A stretch of DNA of 64,000 nucleotides from Roseibium sp. MMSF_3412 (GCF_030733265.1 NZ_JASHJI010000001.1:620001-684000), one strand, 5' to 3'. Shown: positions 8,891 through 17,468, counted from the first letter of the stretch. Translations and numbers: made by a program. The notes: generated by a model not told the origin, from the letters alone.

Positions 8891-10819
8891 TCAGCTGTCC
8901 GGCGAGAACCAGATCGGTGAGGTGTAGGCCCGTTCCTGCTGCGCCGTCGGTGCGCCTTCGGGAATGTCCACCCCGTAGCGGAAGGCATCGTAGACGTACC
9001 AGGGCGGTGTCGGGATCTCCAGGACACGCGCATAATAGAAGGCGCGCTCTGCCGGATCGAAATCCGGGTCGGTCCAGATGGTCGCCAGTTCCGATGCTCC
9101 GATCGTGTTGGTCCAGCTTGCGCTCGCCACGTCAACGGTATTGCCGACGGGCGGCAGCTTGCCATCGCCTCCGGGCTGGCGGTCATCGGACCAGGCGACG
9201 TCGTAGACCTTCTCCTGGGTGTTGCCGTCAGCGTCCAGCCAGCCCTTGACGATCTGGATACGGTCAAGGTTCGCCCCGACCGCATCCCGCAACGCGTAGA
9301 CCATGAAAGACGGTGCCTCGGTCGCGTCCGGTTTCGGCATCAGGTCACCACCCATCGGCACGCCCTTGCGGTAGCCGAGCAAGGCCGGATTGCGCGTCTG
9401 CATGTCCTGATCGGTGAATTCCCAGCCGCCGAACAGCCGCACCATGATGCGCGGGCCGGTGGTTGCATAGACCTCCTTGCGCTGCATCGCGTCGAAAATG
9501 GATTCGCGCGTGTTTTCCTCCGCCCAGACACCGGTGATACCGGAAGATACCATCTGCCAGGCGAACAGCTCGCCGTTTTCTGTCTTCACAAACGGATGTG
9601 TCAGACGTTCTGCAGAGGGTTCGTATCCGGTGTGCTTGCCGAAGAAGTTTTCCTCCTCGAAGGTCGCCAGTCCCGTGTGACTGTCGGTTGCACCGGAAAA
9701 GCCGAATTTATATGGGTTTGTGCCGAATTTTTCTTCCAGCAGAAACCCGTTCTTGAGCGCTTCGCGCGCGTATTCGCCTGCAAGCATGTCATTGGTCTTG
9801 GCAGTGGTCAGATCCAGATTGCCGGCATCCCAGTTGTAGTAGTCCGCGAACTCGTCGTTGGGAGACAGGAACGGGTGGGCCTCACCATCGCCCTTTATCT
9901 GGGTGATTTCGTAGAGCGGCTCCCACTTGGCGCGTTGCTCGACGTAGTTCTGATCCAAGGCCTTGCCCGTAAACTGCTTGTCCATCGGGAACATGACGCC
10001 ATTGGAGAGGTTGCCGTTATGTGCCAGCGCAAGCACCGCACCGTTGGTCTTTTCCTCGTAGGTCTGCATCCACTCGTAGAGATCGAGCGGATCGGGGCTT
10101 CCGAACGGCGGCGTCATGGTGAAGGGAACGACCTGCCCGGCCCTTTCGGAGCCGTCCCGGAAAATCACGTTGCGGTGCAGGTTGTTGCCCTTGTCGAGCG
10201 AGGTCCACTCGAAACCGATCAGCGCCGTGAAGCGTCCCGGCTCATTGAACGCATCGGCGGTTCTGACATTGTCCGACCAGATCGACGCGAAGCGCCGCGC
10301 GCCCGGCTGATACTGGGCGAAGAGGTCCGGATTGACCTGTCCCTGGCTGAATTGCGTGATCAGGTCGATGGTTGCGGCCACCGCCTCCTGACCTCCGGCC
10401 CGGTAGCCTTCCGACCATTTTCGCCCTTGCTCGTACTTGGTTACCCCGGGCGCCGCATCCAGAATATCGGTGATCAGGCCCATTCCGTCGGAGTGTTCCG
10501 TTATGACGAGCCAGTCCAGCGGACGGTAAAGGCGCACCGGCTGACCCGATGAGGCCGTGATTTCCTCGCCGCGCGCGAAGCGCCAGGCCTGTTCCTGCGT
10601 TAATCGCGCGCCAAACCCGCCCGCATCCATGGACTGGCCGGTGTGCAGATGGGTGTCGCCCCACAGCGGATGCTCCGGAAAATTCCGCCCCGCATAAGGG
10701 GAATAGGCTTCGCCAGGGTAAACATCCTGCAGCTGGTCCTCGTTGACGTCGAATTCCTGTGCTACGGGCATTGATGCCACGGAAAAACAGGCCAGAATCG
10801 CAAGGCTCACGGTACGCAT
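8891..10819 (-). CDS. DUF3604 domain protein, predicted periplasmic PHP-like metallohydrolase
   Basis: The start at 10819 is supported by GGGAGGA just upstream and gives a clean signal peptide ([20 protein letters not shown]); an in-frame start 14 codons earlier is less likely. The 642-residue product carries [14 protein letters not shown] near residue 50, [13 protein letters not shown] near 95, and later histidine motifs ([19 protein letters not shown]), the metal-ligand pattern of PHP/amidohydrolase folds. It matches the DUF3604 family, common in marine bacteria but without established substrate. It heads the minus-strand cluster that ends with the HupE-like gene, where metal uptake and folding helpers may serve it. 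Confidence 0.85.
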   Translation of the reverse strand: MRTVSLAILACFSVASMPVAQEFDVNEDQLQDVYPGEAYSPYAGRNFPEHPLWGDTHLHTGQSMDAGGFGARLTQEQAWRFARGEEITASSGQPVRLYRPLDWLVITEHSDGMGLITDILDAAPGVTKYEQGRKWSEGYRAGGQEAVAATIDLITQFSQGQVNPDLFAQYQPGARRFASIWSDNVRTADAFNEPGRFTALIGFEWTSLDKGNNLHRNVIFRDGSERAGQVVPFTMTPPFGSPDPLDLYEWMQTYEEKTNGAVLALAHNGNLSNGVMFPMDKQFTGKALDQNYVEQRAKWEPLYEITQIKGDGEAHPFLSPNDEFADYYNWDAGNLDLTTAKTNDMLAGEYAREALKNGFLLEEKFGTNPYKFGFSGATDSHTGLATFEEENFFGKHTGYEPSAERLTHPFVKTENGELFAWQMVSSGITGVWAEENTRESIFDAMQRKEVYATTGPRIMVRLFGGWEFTDQDMQTRNPALLGYRKGVPMGGDLMPKPDATEAPSFMVYALRDAVGANLDRIQIVKGWLDADGNTQEKVYDVAWSDDRQPGGDGKLPPVGNTVDVASASWTNTIGASELATIWTDPDFDPAERAFYYARVLEIPTPPWYVYDAFRYGVDIPEGAPTAQQERAYTSPIWFSPDS

Positions 10820-10979
10820 TGAAGTCCTCCCACAACGAACGCTGCGTAAAGTAATGCACATTCAAGGTGGCAGGAGAAGCTTGCCAATTTTGGCGATGTT
10901 ATTGAGTAACATTGCTTTTTTTAAGTTTGGCTCGCCTGGCCTCCGTCAGCTCTTCCCGGACAATTTTGTTATTCTGTAG

Positions 10980-11008
10980 TGTCGGATATGCTCAAGCCTG
11001 GACGTTCC
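10980..11008 (+). promoter_or_regulatory. Predicted ECF-type promoter TGTCGGATA-N14-CGTTCC upstream of the YCII/sigma operon
   Basis: TGTCGGATATG starts at 10980 and CGTTCC at 11003. Offset by offset it matches a second intergenic site at 14690 (TGTCGGATATG, then CGTCCT at 14713). The start codon of the YCII-type gene lies 41 nt after the CGT element. The -35 TGTC / -10 CGT architecture is typical of ECF41/ECF42-type sigma factors, and an ECF42-type sigma gene is in this operon. Promoter function is inferred. Confidence 0.65.
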
Positions 11009-11043
11009 TCGGTCATCGATCCTGTAAACCGGAGACCAAAACG

Positions 11044-11436
11044 ATGCTGTTTTCCGTGCTGATTTATGCCAGCGAAGATATCATGGATGCTGTTTCACCG
11101 GAGGAGCATGCCGAAATCATGCGCCACCACCGCGCCTTTCACGAGCACACCAAGACAAGCAAGTCCTTTGCCGCCGCGACCAAGCTGATGTCGACCGGAA
11201 CCGCCGTGACCGTCAACAAGGAAAGCGGCGACTACCTGGTCACCGACGGCCCGTTTGCGGAAACCAAGGAGCAGTTCATGGGGTTTTACCTGATTGACTG
11301 CCCATCGCTCGAGGATGCCATCGACACGGTGAAGCTGCTGCCTCTTGAATATGGGCGGGTTGAGGTGCGTCCGGTCGAATATTTCGAAGGTGCCGATTTC
11401 AACAATGCCGAACGCCTGGTTATCGACGCATCTTAG
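11044..11436 (+). CDS. YCII-related / DGPF domain protein
   Basis: The start is set at ATG 11044, since the open frame upstream crosses the predicted promoter. The 130-residue ferredoxin-like protein begins MLFSVLIYASEDIMD and contains VTDGPFAETKEQFMGFYLIDC, the DGPF signature, and a C-terminal VEVRPVEYF. DGPF/YCII proteins are almost always encoded next to ECF42-group sigma factors, as here: the sigma gene starts inside its last 11 codons (32-nt overlap). The biochemical activity is not established; a stress or detoxification role is usually assumed. Confidence 0.9.
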   Translation: MLFSVLIYASEDIMDAVSPEEHAEIMRHHRAFHEHTKTSKSFAAATKLMSTGTAVTVNKESGDYLVTDGPFAETKEQFMGFYLIDCPSLEDAIDTVKLLPLEYGRVEVRPVEYFEGADFNNAERLVIDAS

Positions 11437-12676
11437 GGCAGCCCGCCCGCGTGTGCTGGCCGCCCTGAACCGGGCGTTTGGCGATATCAACCTTGCAGAA
11501 GACGCCTTTCAGGAAGCCTCGCTCAAGGCACACAGAACGTGGCAGCGGGACGCTCTTCCCAAGGATCCGACCGCGTGGCTGATCATTGCCGGCCGAAATG
11601 CCGCGATCGATGCCTTCCGGAAGAAGCGCCACGAAACCCTCACAGCGCCGGAAGACCTGGAACCCCTGCATGAGGGACCGCACCCGGAAGAGGCATTGAC
11701 GGTCAAGCTCGATCGCGCCGCCTACCGGGACGACGTGCTGCGGCTTCTGTTCACCTGCTGCCACCCTGTTTTGCGGCGGGACCAGCAGATTGCCCTTGCC
11801 CTCAAGATCGTTGCCGGACTGTCGGTTGACGAGATCGCGCGGGCTTTTCTCATACAGCCCAAAACGATGGAGCAGCGGATCACACGTGCGAAAAAACGTC
11901 TGCAAGCTGCAAAACTCCGCTACGAGGAACCGGATGCAAAAGGACGCGCCGAGCGGTTTTCAACCGTAGCCAACGCAATCTATCTTCTGTTCAACGAGGG
12001 CTACTCCGCCTCGCAGGGGTCTTCGCTCATTCGGCTGACCCTGTGCGAGGAAGCAATCCGGCTGGCGCGCCTGCTTGTTCGCCTGTTCCCGGAGGAACCG
12101 GAACTGCGCGGTCTTCTGGCCCTGTGTCTTCTTCAGCATTCGCGCCGCAAGACTCGCGTCTGCGTGGACGGTGATGCCATCACGCTTGAGCAGCAGGACC
12201 GGTCCGGCTGGGATCGCAGGAACATTGCCGAAGGCACCGTTCTGCTCGAGGCGGCTCTGCGCAAGGGAACGCCCGGCCCCCTGCAGGTCGAGGCCGCCAT
12301 CGCGGCAACCCATGCGCACGCGCCCAGCTACGAGGAGACCGACTGGGTGGAACTGGACCGGCTCTACCGGGCCCTGGAAATCATCCGTCCGTCGCCTGTC
12401 GTGTCGCTGAACCGGGCGGTCGTCATCGCCAGACTGAAAGGTCCGGAAGCGGCACTTGCCCTTCTGAGCGGGCTCGCGGTTCCGCTTGAACGATATGCAA
12501 GCTTCCACGCCGCCAGAGCCGCCTTCCAGTCGGACCTGGGACAGACTTCAGCGGCGTTGAAATCTTATGAACTGGCGCTCGACCACGCGGGCACCGAGGT
12601 GGAACGCAAGCATATCCGCTCAAAGCTTGAAACCCTCGGTGCAAAGCTCAATTGCGGCCAGGATCAGGACCTGTAA
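11405..12676 (+). CDS. ECF42-type RNA polymerase sigma factor with C-terminal TPR-like extension
   Basis: The ATG at 11405 overlaps the DGPF gene and gives 423 residues. The sigma-2 region includes AEDAFQEASLKAHRTW and TAWLIIAGRNAAIDAFRKKRH. The sigma-4 helix-turn-helix is ALKIVAGLSVDEIARAFLIQPKTMEQRITRAKKRL. About 230 further residues form helical repeats, including the conserved LLFNEGYSAS and LNRAVVIARLKGPEAAL. This long C-terminal extension, required for activity in ECF42 proteins, replaces an anti-sigma factor; none is encoded nearby. Its targets probably include its own operon and the VOC gene at 14769, which share promoter elements. A MITE lies just after its stop. Confidence 0.92.
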   Translation: MPNAWLSTHLRAARPRVLAALNRAFGDINLAEDAFQEASLKAHRTWQRDALPKDPTAWLIIAGRNAAIDAFRKKRHETLTAPEDLEPLHEGPHPEEALTVKLDRAAYRDDVLRLLFTCCHPVLRRDQQIALALKIVAGLSVDEIARAFLIQPKTMEQRITRAKKRLQAAKLRYEEPDAKGRAERFSTVANAIYLLFNEGYSASQGSSLIRLTLCEEAIRLARLLVRLFPEEPELRGLLALCLLQHSRRKTRVCVDGDAITLEQQDRSGWDRRNIAEGTVLLEAALRKGTPGPLQVEAAIAATHAHAPSYEETDWVELDRLYRALEIIRPSPVVSLNRAVVIARLKGPEAALALLSGLAVPLERYASFHAARAAFQSDLGQTSAALKSYELALDHAGTEVERKHIRSKLETLGAKLNCGQDQDL

Positions 12677-12690
12677 CAAAGGCCTTGCCC

Positions 12691-12958
12691 TAGGTAATGG
12701 ACCCATAAATGAGACTGAAATGGCATGCGAAATGGCGAATTCACGTTAGGAAGGGTGCGCTGAGCGGGCTTCCTGCCCGGTCAAGCACGCTGGCGCCACG
12801 GGGTGAAGCCATTTCCATGTCCTTCGGATTTGACCGGCTTGCTCCTCCTCGGCGTTGCGAAAGGCTTGAAAATGAACCACATTGCCTGCGCTTCCGCGCC
12901 TTGATGAGAAGCAAGCCACCTCAAACCATTTCGGCCTCATTTATGAGTCCATCACCTA
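12691..12958. mobile_element. MITE copy 1, non-autonomous element with TA target duplication
   Basis: The element spans 12693-12956 (264 bp) between TA dinucleotides at 12691-12692 and 12957-12958; with the flanks the restored target reads CTAG. The ends are imperfect inverted repeats (left GGTAATGGACCCATAAATGA; right end differs at two positions). The right two thirds match copy 2 at 15713-15882, while the left part carries about 90 extra bases. No transposase is encoded. TA duplication in CTAG is typical of IS630-family transposition. The right TA forms part of the stop codon of the SDR gene. Confidence 0.75.
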
Positions 12959-13663
12959 GACCGAGCGGGTTATGCCGCCATCGACACGGATGTTCTGACC
13001 CGTTATGTAGCCGGCGCCATCCGATGCGAGAAACGCGACAACCGATGCAATCTCGTCAAAGGACCGGCCGTAGCGCCCCATGGGGATACGTGCGCGAAAC
13101 TCTTCTTTTTCCGGGAGACTGTCGATGAAGCCCGGCAGGACGTTGTTCATGCGAATGTTGTCTGCGGCATATCTGTCGGAAAACAGCTTTGTGTAGGCCG
13201 CCAGACCTGCGCGGAAGACGCCCGACGTCGGGAAAACCGGGTCCGGTTCGAACGCGGCAAAGGTGGAAATGTTGATGATCGCCCCTGTCTTCTGCGTCTG
13301 CATGACGGGGGCAACAAGGCGCGTCGGACGAACGACATTCATGAAATAGACGTCCAGCCCCGTGTGCCAGTCCTCATCGCTCAGATCGAGAACGGGGGCT
13401 CTGGGACCATGGCCTGCGCTGTTGACCAGCACATCCACCCTGCCCCATCGCTCCAGCGTCAGATCCACAAGCCGTTTCAGATCGTCGTTGGACTGATTGG
13501 ACCCGGACACGCCGATGCCGCCCAATTCGGCGGCAAGCGCCTCACCCTTGCCAGACGACGAGAGAATTGCGACCTGAAACCCATCCTGTGCCAGCTTGCG
13601 CGCGCTGTCCGCCCCCATTCCGCTGCCGCCTGCCGTCACAATCGCCACTTTTGTTTCCGTCAT
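12956..13663 (-). CDS. SDR family oxidoreductase with altered catalytic motif
   Basis: The 235-residue Rossmann protein has the cofactor loop TAGGSGMG near residue 11, VLVNSAGHGPRAP near 80 (the NNAG-equivalent), and a C-terminal FLASDGAGYITGQNIRVDGG. The usual YxxxK pair is not visible: at the expected place, after NISTFAAFEPDPVFP, the sequence reads TSGVFRAGLAAYTK, so Tyr and Lys are replaced by Ser and Arg in the alignment I make by eye. It is divergent from a LysR gene that probably controls it. Its stop codon lies at the MITE junction. Substrate is unknown. Confidence 0.85.
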   Translation of the reverse strand: MTETKVAIVTAGGSGMGADSARKLAQDGFQVAILSSSGKGEALAAELGGIGVSGSNQSNDDLKRLVDLTLERWGRVDVLVNSAGHGPRAPVLDLSDEDWHTGLDVYFMNVVRPTRLVAPVMQTQKTGAIINISTFAAFEPDPVFPTSGVFRAGLAAYTKLFSDRYAADNIRMNNVLPGFIDSLPEKEEFRARIPMGRYGRSFDEIASVVAFLASDGAGYITGQNIRVDGGITRSV

Positions 13664-13774
13664 TACCGACTCCTCAACTCACCAAAACTCGGCGGAAAGC
13701 TAAGCCCGCCGCGCCGCCTTGACCAATCATATTCGATGCCGATAGACTGTAGAAAAATTACTGGCTTGAATTCC

Positions 13775-14644
13775 ATGCGTTCGCCAAAACTTCAACATAT
13801 CAGGATGTTCGACGCCGCCGCCCGTCATTTGAATTTTCGGCTGGCCGCCGAAGAGCTCAATCTCACGCAAGGCGCGGTGGCTCAGGCTGTTCGCGCCCTC
13901 GAAGCTGATCTCGGTCTCCTTCTGTTTGAAAGAAGAGCCCGCGGGCTGGCTTTTACCGAGGCCGGCAAACGCTACCATTCCGAAACCTCGAAAGGCCTTG
14001 CGATCATCAACGAGGCCACAAGAAACCTGCTGCCTGTCGTTAACAGGGTTTCCATCAGCCTTCCTCCTTCTTTTGCCTCGAAGTGGCTGGTTCCGCGTCT
14101 GCCGAAATTCATGGAGACCAACCCGGATGTCGATGTCAGGATCATTGCCAGCGAGCACCTGACGGATTTTCAAACGCAGGATGTCGACATTGCGGTCCGG
14201 CAGGGGAGACGGCCAGGTGACCGGGATCTGGCCGTTCAACTCCTGGCACCAATGGATCTGGCAGCCTATTGCAGCCCGGTCCTCGACCTGACTCCCGGCG
14301 CGCCACTGGCCCTGACGGACTTGATCCGCCTGCCGCTGATCCAGGACGGACACAGATACTGGGAGCAGTTTTTGCCGGAGCATGGCGTTCCCTGCCCTCA
14401 GCCGATCCTCCAGTTCAATCAGACATCGCTCGCCCTGGACGCCGCCGCAAACGGTCAGGGTGTCGCAATCGCGCCCAGGCTGATCGGGTGTGCCGACGTG
14501 AGAACCGGACGCTTGCGAGAAGTCTGGCACGACGAGACCGAGCGGGACCTGGGTTTCTGGTTGCTACAGCCTTCCGCCAAACCGGCCAATCAAAACGCTT
14601 CTGCGGCGTTGATCGACTGGCTCCTGAACGAGATCTCCTCGTAA
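13775..14644 (+). CDS. LysR family transcriptional regulator (GcvA-like branch)
   Basis: The ATG at 13775 gives 289 residues beginning MRSPKLQHIRMFDAAARHLNF, the normal LysR start; an in-frame ATG at 13736 would add 13 residues. The helix-turn-helix is LNFRLAAEELNLTQGAVAQAVRALEADLG, followed by LLFERRARGLAFTEAG. The ligand domain contains SLPPSFASKWLVPRLPKF and DIAVRQGRRPGD, typical of the GcvA/AmpR-like subgroup. It is divergent from the SDR gene with a 111-bp gap and probably controls it. The effector is unknown. Confidence 0.9.
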   Translation: MRSPKLQHIRMFDAAARHLNFRLAAEELNLTQGAVAQAVRALEADLGLLLFERRARGLAFTEAGKRYHSETSKGLAIINEATRNLLPVVNRVSISLPPSFASKWLVPRLPKFMETNPDVDVRIIASEHLTDFQTQDVDIAVRQGRRPGDRDLAVQLLAPMDLAAYCSPVLDLTPGAPLALTDLIRLPLIQDGHRYWEQFLPEHGVPCPQPILQFNQTSLALDAAANGQGVAIAPRLIGCADVRTGRLREVWHDETERDLGFWLLQPSAKPANQNASAALIDWLLNEISS

Positions 14645-14689
14645 CGCCGCTACGCTCCGCCAACTCCTTTTGAAAAAACTTCTGCCCCC

Positions 14690-14718
14690 TGTCGGATATG
14701 ACACGTCTCCGGCGTCCT
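14690..14718 (+). promoter_or_regulatory. Predicted ECF-type promoter TGTCGGATA-N14-CGTCCT upstream of VOC gene
   Basis: TGTCGGATATG starts at 14690 and CGTCCT at 14713, the same 23-nt offset as at 10980/11003. It lies 56 nt before the VOC start codon. No other intergenic TGTCGGATATG was noticed in the window. It is assigned to the ECF42-type sigma encoded at 11405 because that sigma operon carries the matching site. Confidence 0.6.
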
Positions 14719-14768
14719 CAGATCACCTGGGTCGTCCAGGAAGATCATTGAACCTGAGGATGAGAGAC

Positions 14769-15152
14769 ATGAGCAATCCAATGCAAACCCACGGCGCATT
14801 CAGCTGGATGGAACTTCACAGCGGCGACGGCACAAAAGCAAAAGAGTTTTACACGAGCCTCCTCGGTTGGGGTCTGGAAGACATGGAAATGCCGGGCATG
14901 ACCTACACCGGTATCGCAAACGGCGAAGACAAGATCGGCGGATTTCCTCCCATGGCAGCCGAAGCGCCGCGCTGGTTGCCCTATGTCACGGTCGATGACG
15001 TCGACGCACGCGTTGAAAAGGCCAAGGCACTGGGCGCAACCATTGCCGGCGAACCCATGACCGTTCCCGGTGTCGGACGCATGGCAACGCTGATCGATCC
15101 GGTCGGCGGTGTCATCGCGCTCATCACCTATGAAGCGCCGGCCGAGAGCTGA
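14769..15152 (+). CDS. VOC (glyoxalase-like) family protein
   Basis: This 127-residue protein starts MSNPMQTHGAFSWMEL, with a GAGGATGAGAG ribosome-binding stretch just before the ATG. It has the beta-alpha-beta-beta-beta modules of the vicinal oxygen chelate superfamily: FSWMELHSGDGTKAKEFYTSLLGW and later PYVTVDDVDARVEKAKALGA ... IDPVGGVIALITYE. Such proteins are often glyoxalases, extradiol enzymes or resistance proteins; this one resembles generic glyoxalase/bleomycin-resistance members without a defined substrate. It is followed by a MAPEG gene 95 bp downstream, and both could belong to the ECF sigma regulon. Confidence 0.88.
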   Translation: MSNPMQTHGAFSWMELHSGDGTKAKEFYTSLLGWGLEDMEMPGMTYTGIANGEDKIGGFPPMAAEAPRWLPYVTVDDVDARVEKAKALGATIAGEPMTVPGVGRMATLIDPVGGVIALITYEAPAES

Positions 15153-15247
15153 CGCCGGACGATAGCGTCTTTCAACCGCCGGGAGCTGTCTCGTCGCAGA
15201 TGCTCCCGGCCCGACCTGTCGACACCCCGAACAGAAAGATCCAGAAC

Positions 15248-15655
15248 ATGGAAATCATTTCCGCTCTCCCTGTCACCATTGTTTTCGTTGCCGTCTTCGC
15301 CCTGATACAGATCCCGATGACGGTTGCCGTCGGCCTGCGAAGACTGCAGACCGACGTCCAGTTCATGGATGGCGGAGACAATGTGCTGCTCCAGCGCATG
15401 CGTGCGCATGGCAACTTCACCGAAACGGTTCCAATCGCATTGCTTGCGATGGCAGCCGCAGAACTGGCCGGTGCTCCGCATGTGCTGCTCTGGTCCGGGG
15501 GTGCTGCGCTCCTGCTCGGACGTCTCGTTCACTATGCAACCATTGTCACCACGGGCTTCGGCATCGGGCGCGCGATCGGCATGCTGTTGACCCTGTCCTC
15601 GCTCGTCCTGTTTCCGGGCTTCGTGCTGCTCAAGCTTGCGGGCATCAGCGGCTAG
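15248..15655 (+). CDS. MAPEG family membrane protein
   Basis: The 135-residue protein, from the ATG at 15248, has four predicted membrane helices: ALPVTIVFVAVFALIQIPMTVAV, then a loop with VQFMDGGDNVLLQRMRAHGNFTE, and AIALLAMAAAELAG-like, LLLGRLVHYATIV and IGMLLTLSSLVLFPGFVLL segments. The RxRAHxNFxE motif is the glutathione-binding signature of bacterial MAPEG proteins (membrane glutathione transferase/peroxidase type). It lies downstream of a VOC gene and may be cotranscribed, suggesting electrophile or peroxide detoxification. Activity is inferred from family only. Confidence 0.85.
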   Translation: MEIISALPVTIVFVAVFALIQIPMTVAVGLRRLQTDVQFMDGGDNVLLQRMRAHGNFTETVPIALLAMAAAELAGAPHVLLWSGGAALLLGRLVHYATIVTTGFGIGRAIGMLLTLSSLVLFPGFVLLKLAGISG

Positions 15656-15710
15656 CTTTAGTGGGCCGGCAAAGGCGTTGGCAGGCAGGCCACCTGCGAT
15701 GAGGCAGCCC

Positions 15711-15884
15711 TAGGGTACGGACCCATAAATGAAGCCATTTTGCCGTCCTTCGAATTTGGCCGTTTTGGCCATCTGCAGCGTCGCGAAAGGCTTGAAAATG
15801 AAGCACATTTCCTGCGCTTTCGCTCCTTGCAGTTGGTCAAAACGATCCAAACCAAATTGACTTCATTTATGGGTCCGTACCCTA
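15711..15884. mobile_element. MITE copy 2, 170-bp element with 22-bp perfect terminal inverted repeats
   Basis: The element spans 15713-15882 with TA duplications at 15711-15712 and 15883-15884; the reconstructed target is CTAG. Its first and last 22 bp are perfect inverted repeats beginning GGGTACGGACCCATAAATGA. The interior matches copy 1 (shared blocks include AAAGGCTTGAAAATGA and CCTGCGCTT). No transposase frame is present. Perfect ends suggest it is younger than copy 1. It lies between the MAPEG gene and the exosortase gene. Confidence 0.82.
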
Positions 15885-15976
15885 GCCTGCCGGTCCTTGC
15901 CGCGTTCGACCACTTTACGCAAAAACTGCACAAAGCCTGAAAACCGGTTGCAAGGGGAAGCGGCACAACATGCGTC

Positions 15977-17464
15977 ATGACACGCCTTGCTCCATATCCC
16001 CTGACCGCGGCCAGCTTCGTTCTTGCGTCCCTGATCCTTGCCGTTGAACCCGTTCGCTGGCTGGTCAACACCTGGTTGGATCCGTCCTATCCATCGACGG
16101 GAGCTCTCTACCTCGTGTTTATGCTGGGGCTCCTCTTATGGAGCCTCAGCAGTCCTGCGACCGGCGGAGATGCCCGGCACCGGCAAACGGCGCTCCTCCT
16201 TCTGATCGCTTCCGGATTTATCCGTTTCCTGAGCCAGGTGCTTGCAATCAATGTGATCGGCGGGTTCGCTCTTGCGCTCGACGTTTACGCTCTTGCCGTG
16301 TTGTTGCGCACCGGCAGCCGCAGGAGAGCGGTCTCTCCCTTCTGGCTGTCGGTCCTGTTCCTGTTCACGCTGCCCGTGGAGCGCATCCTCCAGCGGATTG
16401 CAGGCTATCCCTTACAGGAGATTTCCGCCGATCTGACCTGCAGGGCACTGGGCCTGTTCTTTTCCGAAATTCATTGTTCCGGCATCAGGATTGAACTCTC
16501 GGGCCAGGATGTTCTGGTCGACCTGCCGTGTTCAGGCACATCGGGGCTGATGCTCGCGCTGACCTTCGTCGTCGGTCTCAACGCGCTTTACCGGCCAAAG
16601 CTGCCAGTCGCCATATGCTGGATTGCTGTCACGCTTTTCCTGAGCGTCATGGCGAACGTCATCCGGATCGGCGTACTTGCCGTCGGCTTGTCTCATCCGG
16701 ATCAGATCTTCGGCCTCGATGTGATGGCAAATCCGCTCCATGATCTCATCGGTTACGTTGCCCTCGCGCTTTCACTGGTTCCCGTTCTTGTGTTTTACAA
16801 ACCGGGCCCCGCAGTGCGGGCCAGTCGTCCAATCAGCCGATTGCACTGGTCACCCAGCAGACCGGTCCGGCATCTGGGTTCACTCGTGTTCCTCTCCCTG
16901 GCACTCGTGATCGTCTCCTTGCCACGACAGGCGCTGGATGTTTCAGCAGCCGCGGAACCGCAACCGCTCCCCCTATCGATTGACGGCGAGTACGGCGTCG
17001 ACGAACCCCTGCTGCCGGTCGAACGGAGCTATTTCGAACAATATGGCGGTCATGCGCAAAAACGCCGGTATGGCGCCCTTTCCATGACGCTGGTGCACAC
17101 GACCTCACCCTTGCGGCATCTGCACGCTCCGGACGATTGCCTGCGCGGCCTCGGCTATGAGGTGGAGTTTCTCGGAACACGGTTCGCGCCGGTCCCCACC
17201 GCGCTCTACCGGGCGCGATCCAGGACCGGCGAAGAGTGGCGCGTCGCGGTGACATTCACGTCCAGCCGAGGCGAAACAACGCACAACATCGCGGAGGCAA
17301 TCTGGCTCTGGCTCAGAAATCCGGGCACCCGTTGGACGAGTGTCCAGCGCATTACCCCATGGAGCTTGCCGGAAAAACGCCAGACGGCCTTCGAAGCGGC
17401 GGCCATTGCCGCCCTCGACCTCCCCTCAGCCATTTCCAGTCAAACCAGAACCCGGGAAGGATGA
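15977..17464 (+). CDS. xrtT: Exosortase (XrtT-like) with EpsI-like C-terminal domain
   Basis: This 495-residue protein has about eight membrane helices and then a soluble C-terminal domain. The exosortase catalytic triad is visible: Cys185 in DLPCSGTSGL, Arg230 in ANVIRIG and His255 in NPLHDLIGY. The C-terminal part (about 310-490; HAPDDCLRGLGYEVEFLG, VTFTSSRGETTHNIAEAIWLW) resembles the EpsI/DUF3485 domain often fused to or beside exosortases. Exosortases process PEP-CTERM-type anchors in the inner membrane. The next gene, 4 nt downstream, encodes a VIT/VWA protein with such an anchor, and a two-component pair follows. The layout fits exosortase T; that subfamily name is from memory. Confidence 0.88.
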   Translation: MTRLAPYPLTAASFVLASLILAVEPVRWLVNTWLDPSYPSTGALYLVFMLGLLLWSLSSPATGGDARHRQTALLLLIASGFIRFLSQVLAINVIGGFALALDVYALAVLLRTGSRRRAVSPFWLSVLFLFTLPVERILQRIAGYPLQEISADLTCRALGLFFSEIHCSGIRIELSGQDVLVDLPCSGTSGLMLALTFVVGLNALYRPKLPVAICWIAVTLFLSVMANVIRIGVLAVGLSHPDQIFGLDVMANPLHDLIGYVALALSLVPVLVFYKPGPAVRASRPISRLHWSPSRPVRHLGSLVFLSLALVIVSLPRQALDVSAAAEPQPLPLSIDGEYGVDEPLLPVERSYFEQYGGHAQKRRYGALSMTLVHTTSPLRHLHAPDDCLRGLGYEVEFLGTRFAPVPTALYRARSRTGEEWRVAVTFTSSRGETTHNIAEAIWLWLRNPGTRWTSVQRITPWSLPEKRQTAFEAAAIAALDLPSAISSQTRTREG

Positions 17465-17468
17465 TCCA

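Noticed and set aside
8891-10861. Longer DUF3604 start at 10861
   Set aside because: The start 14 codons downstream has a GGGAGGA ribosome site and gives a proper signal peptide.
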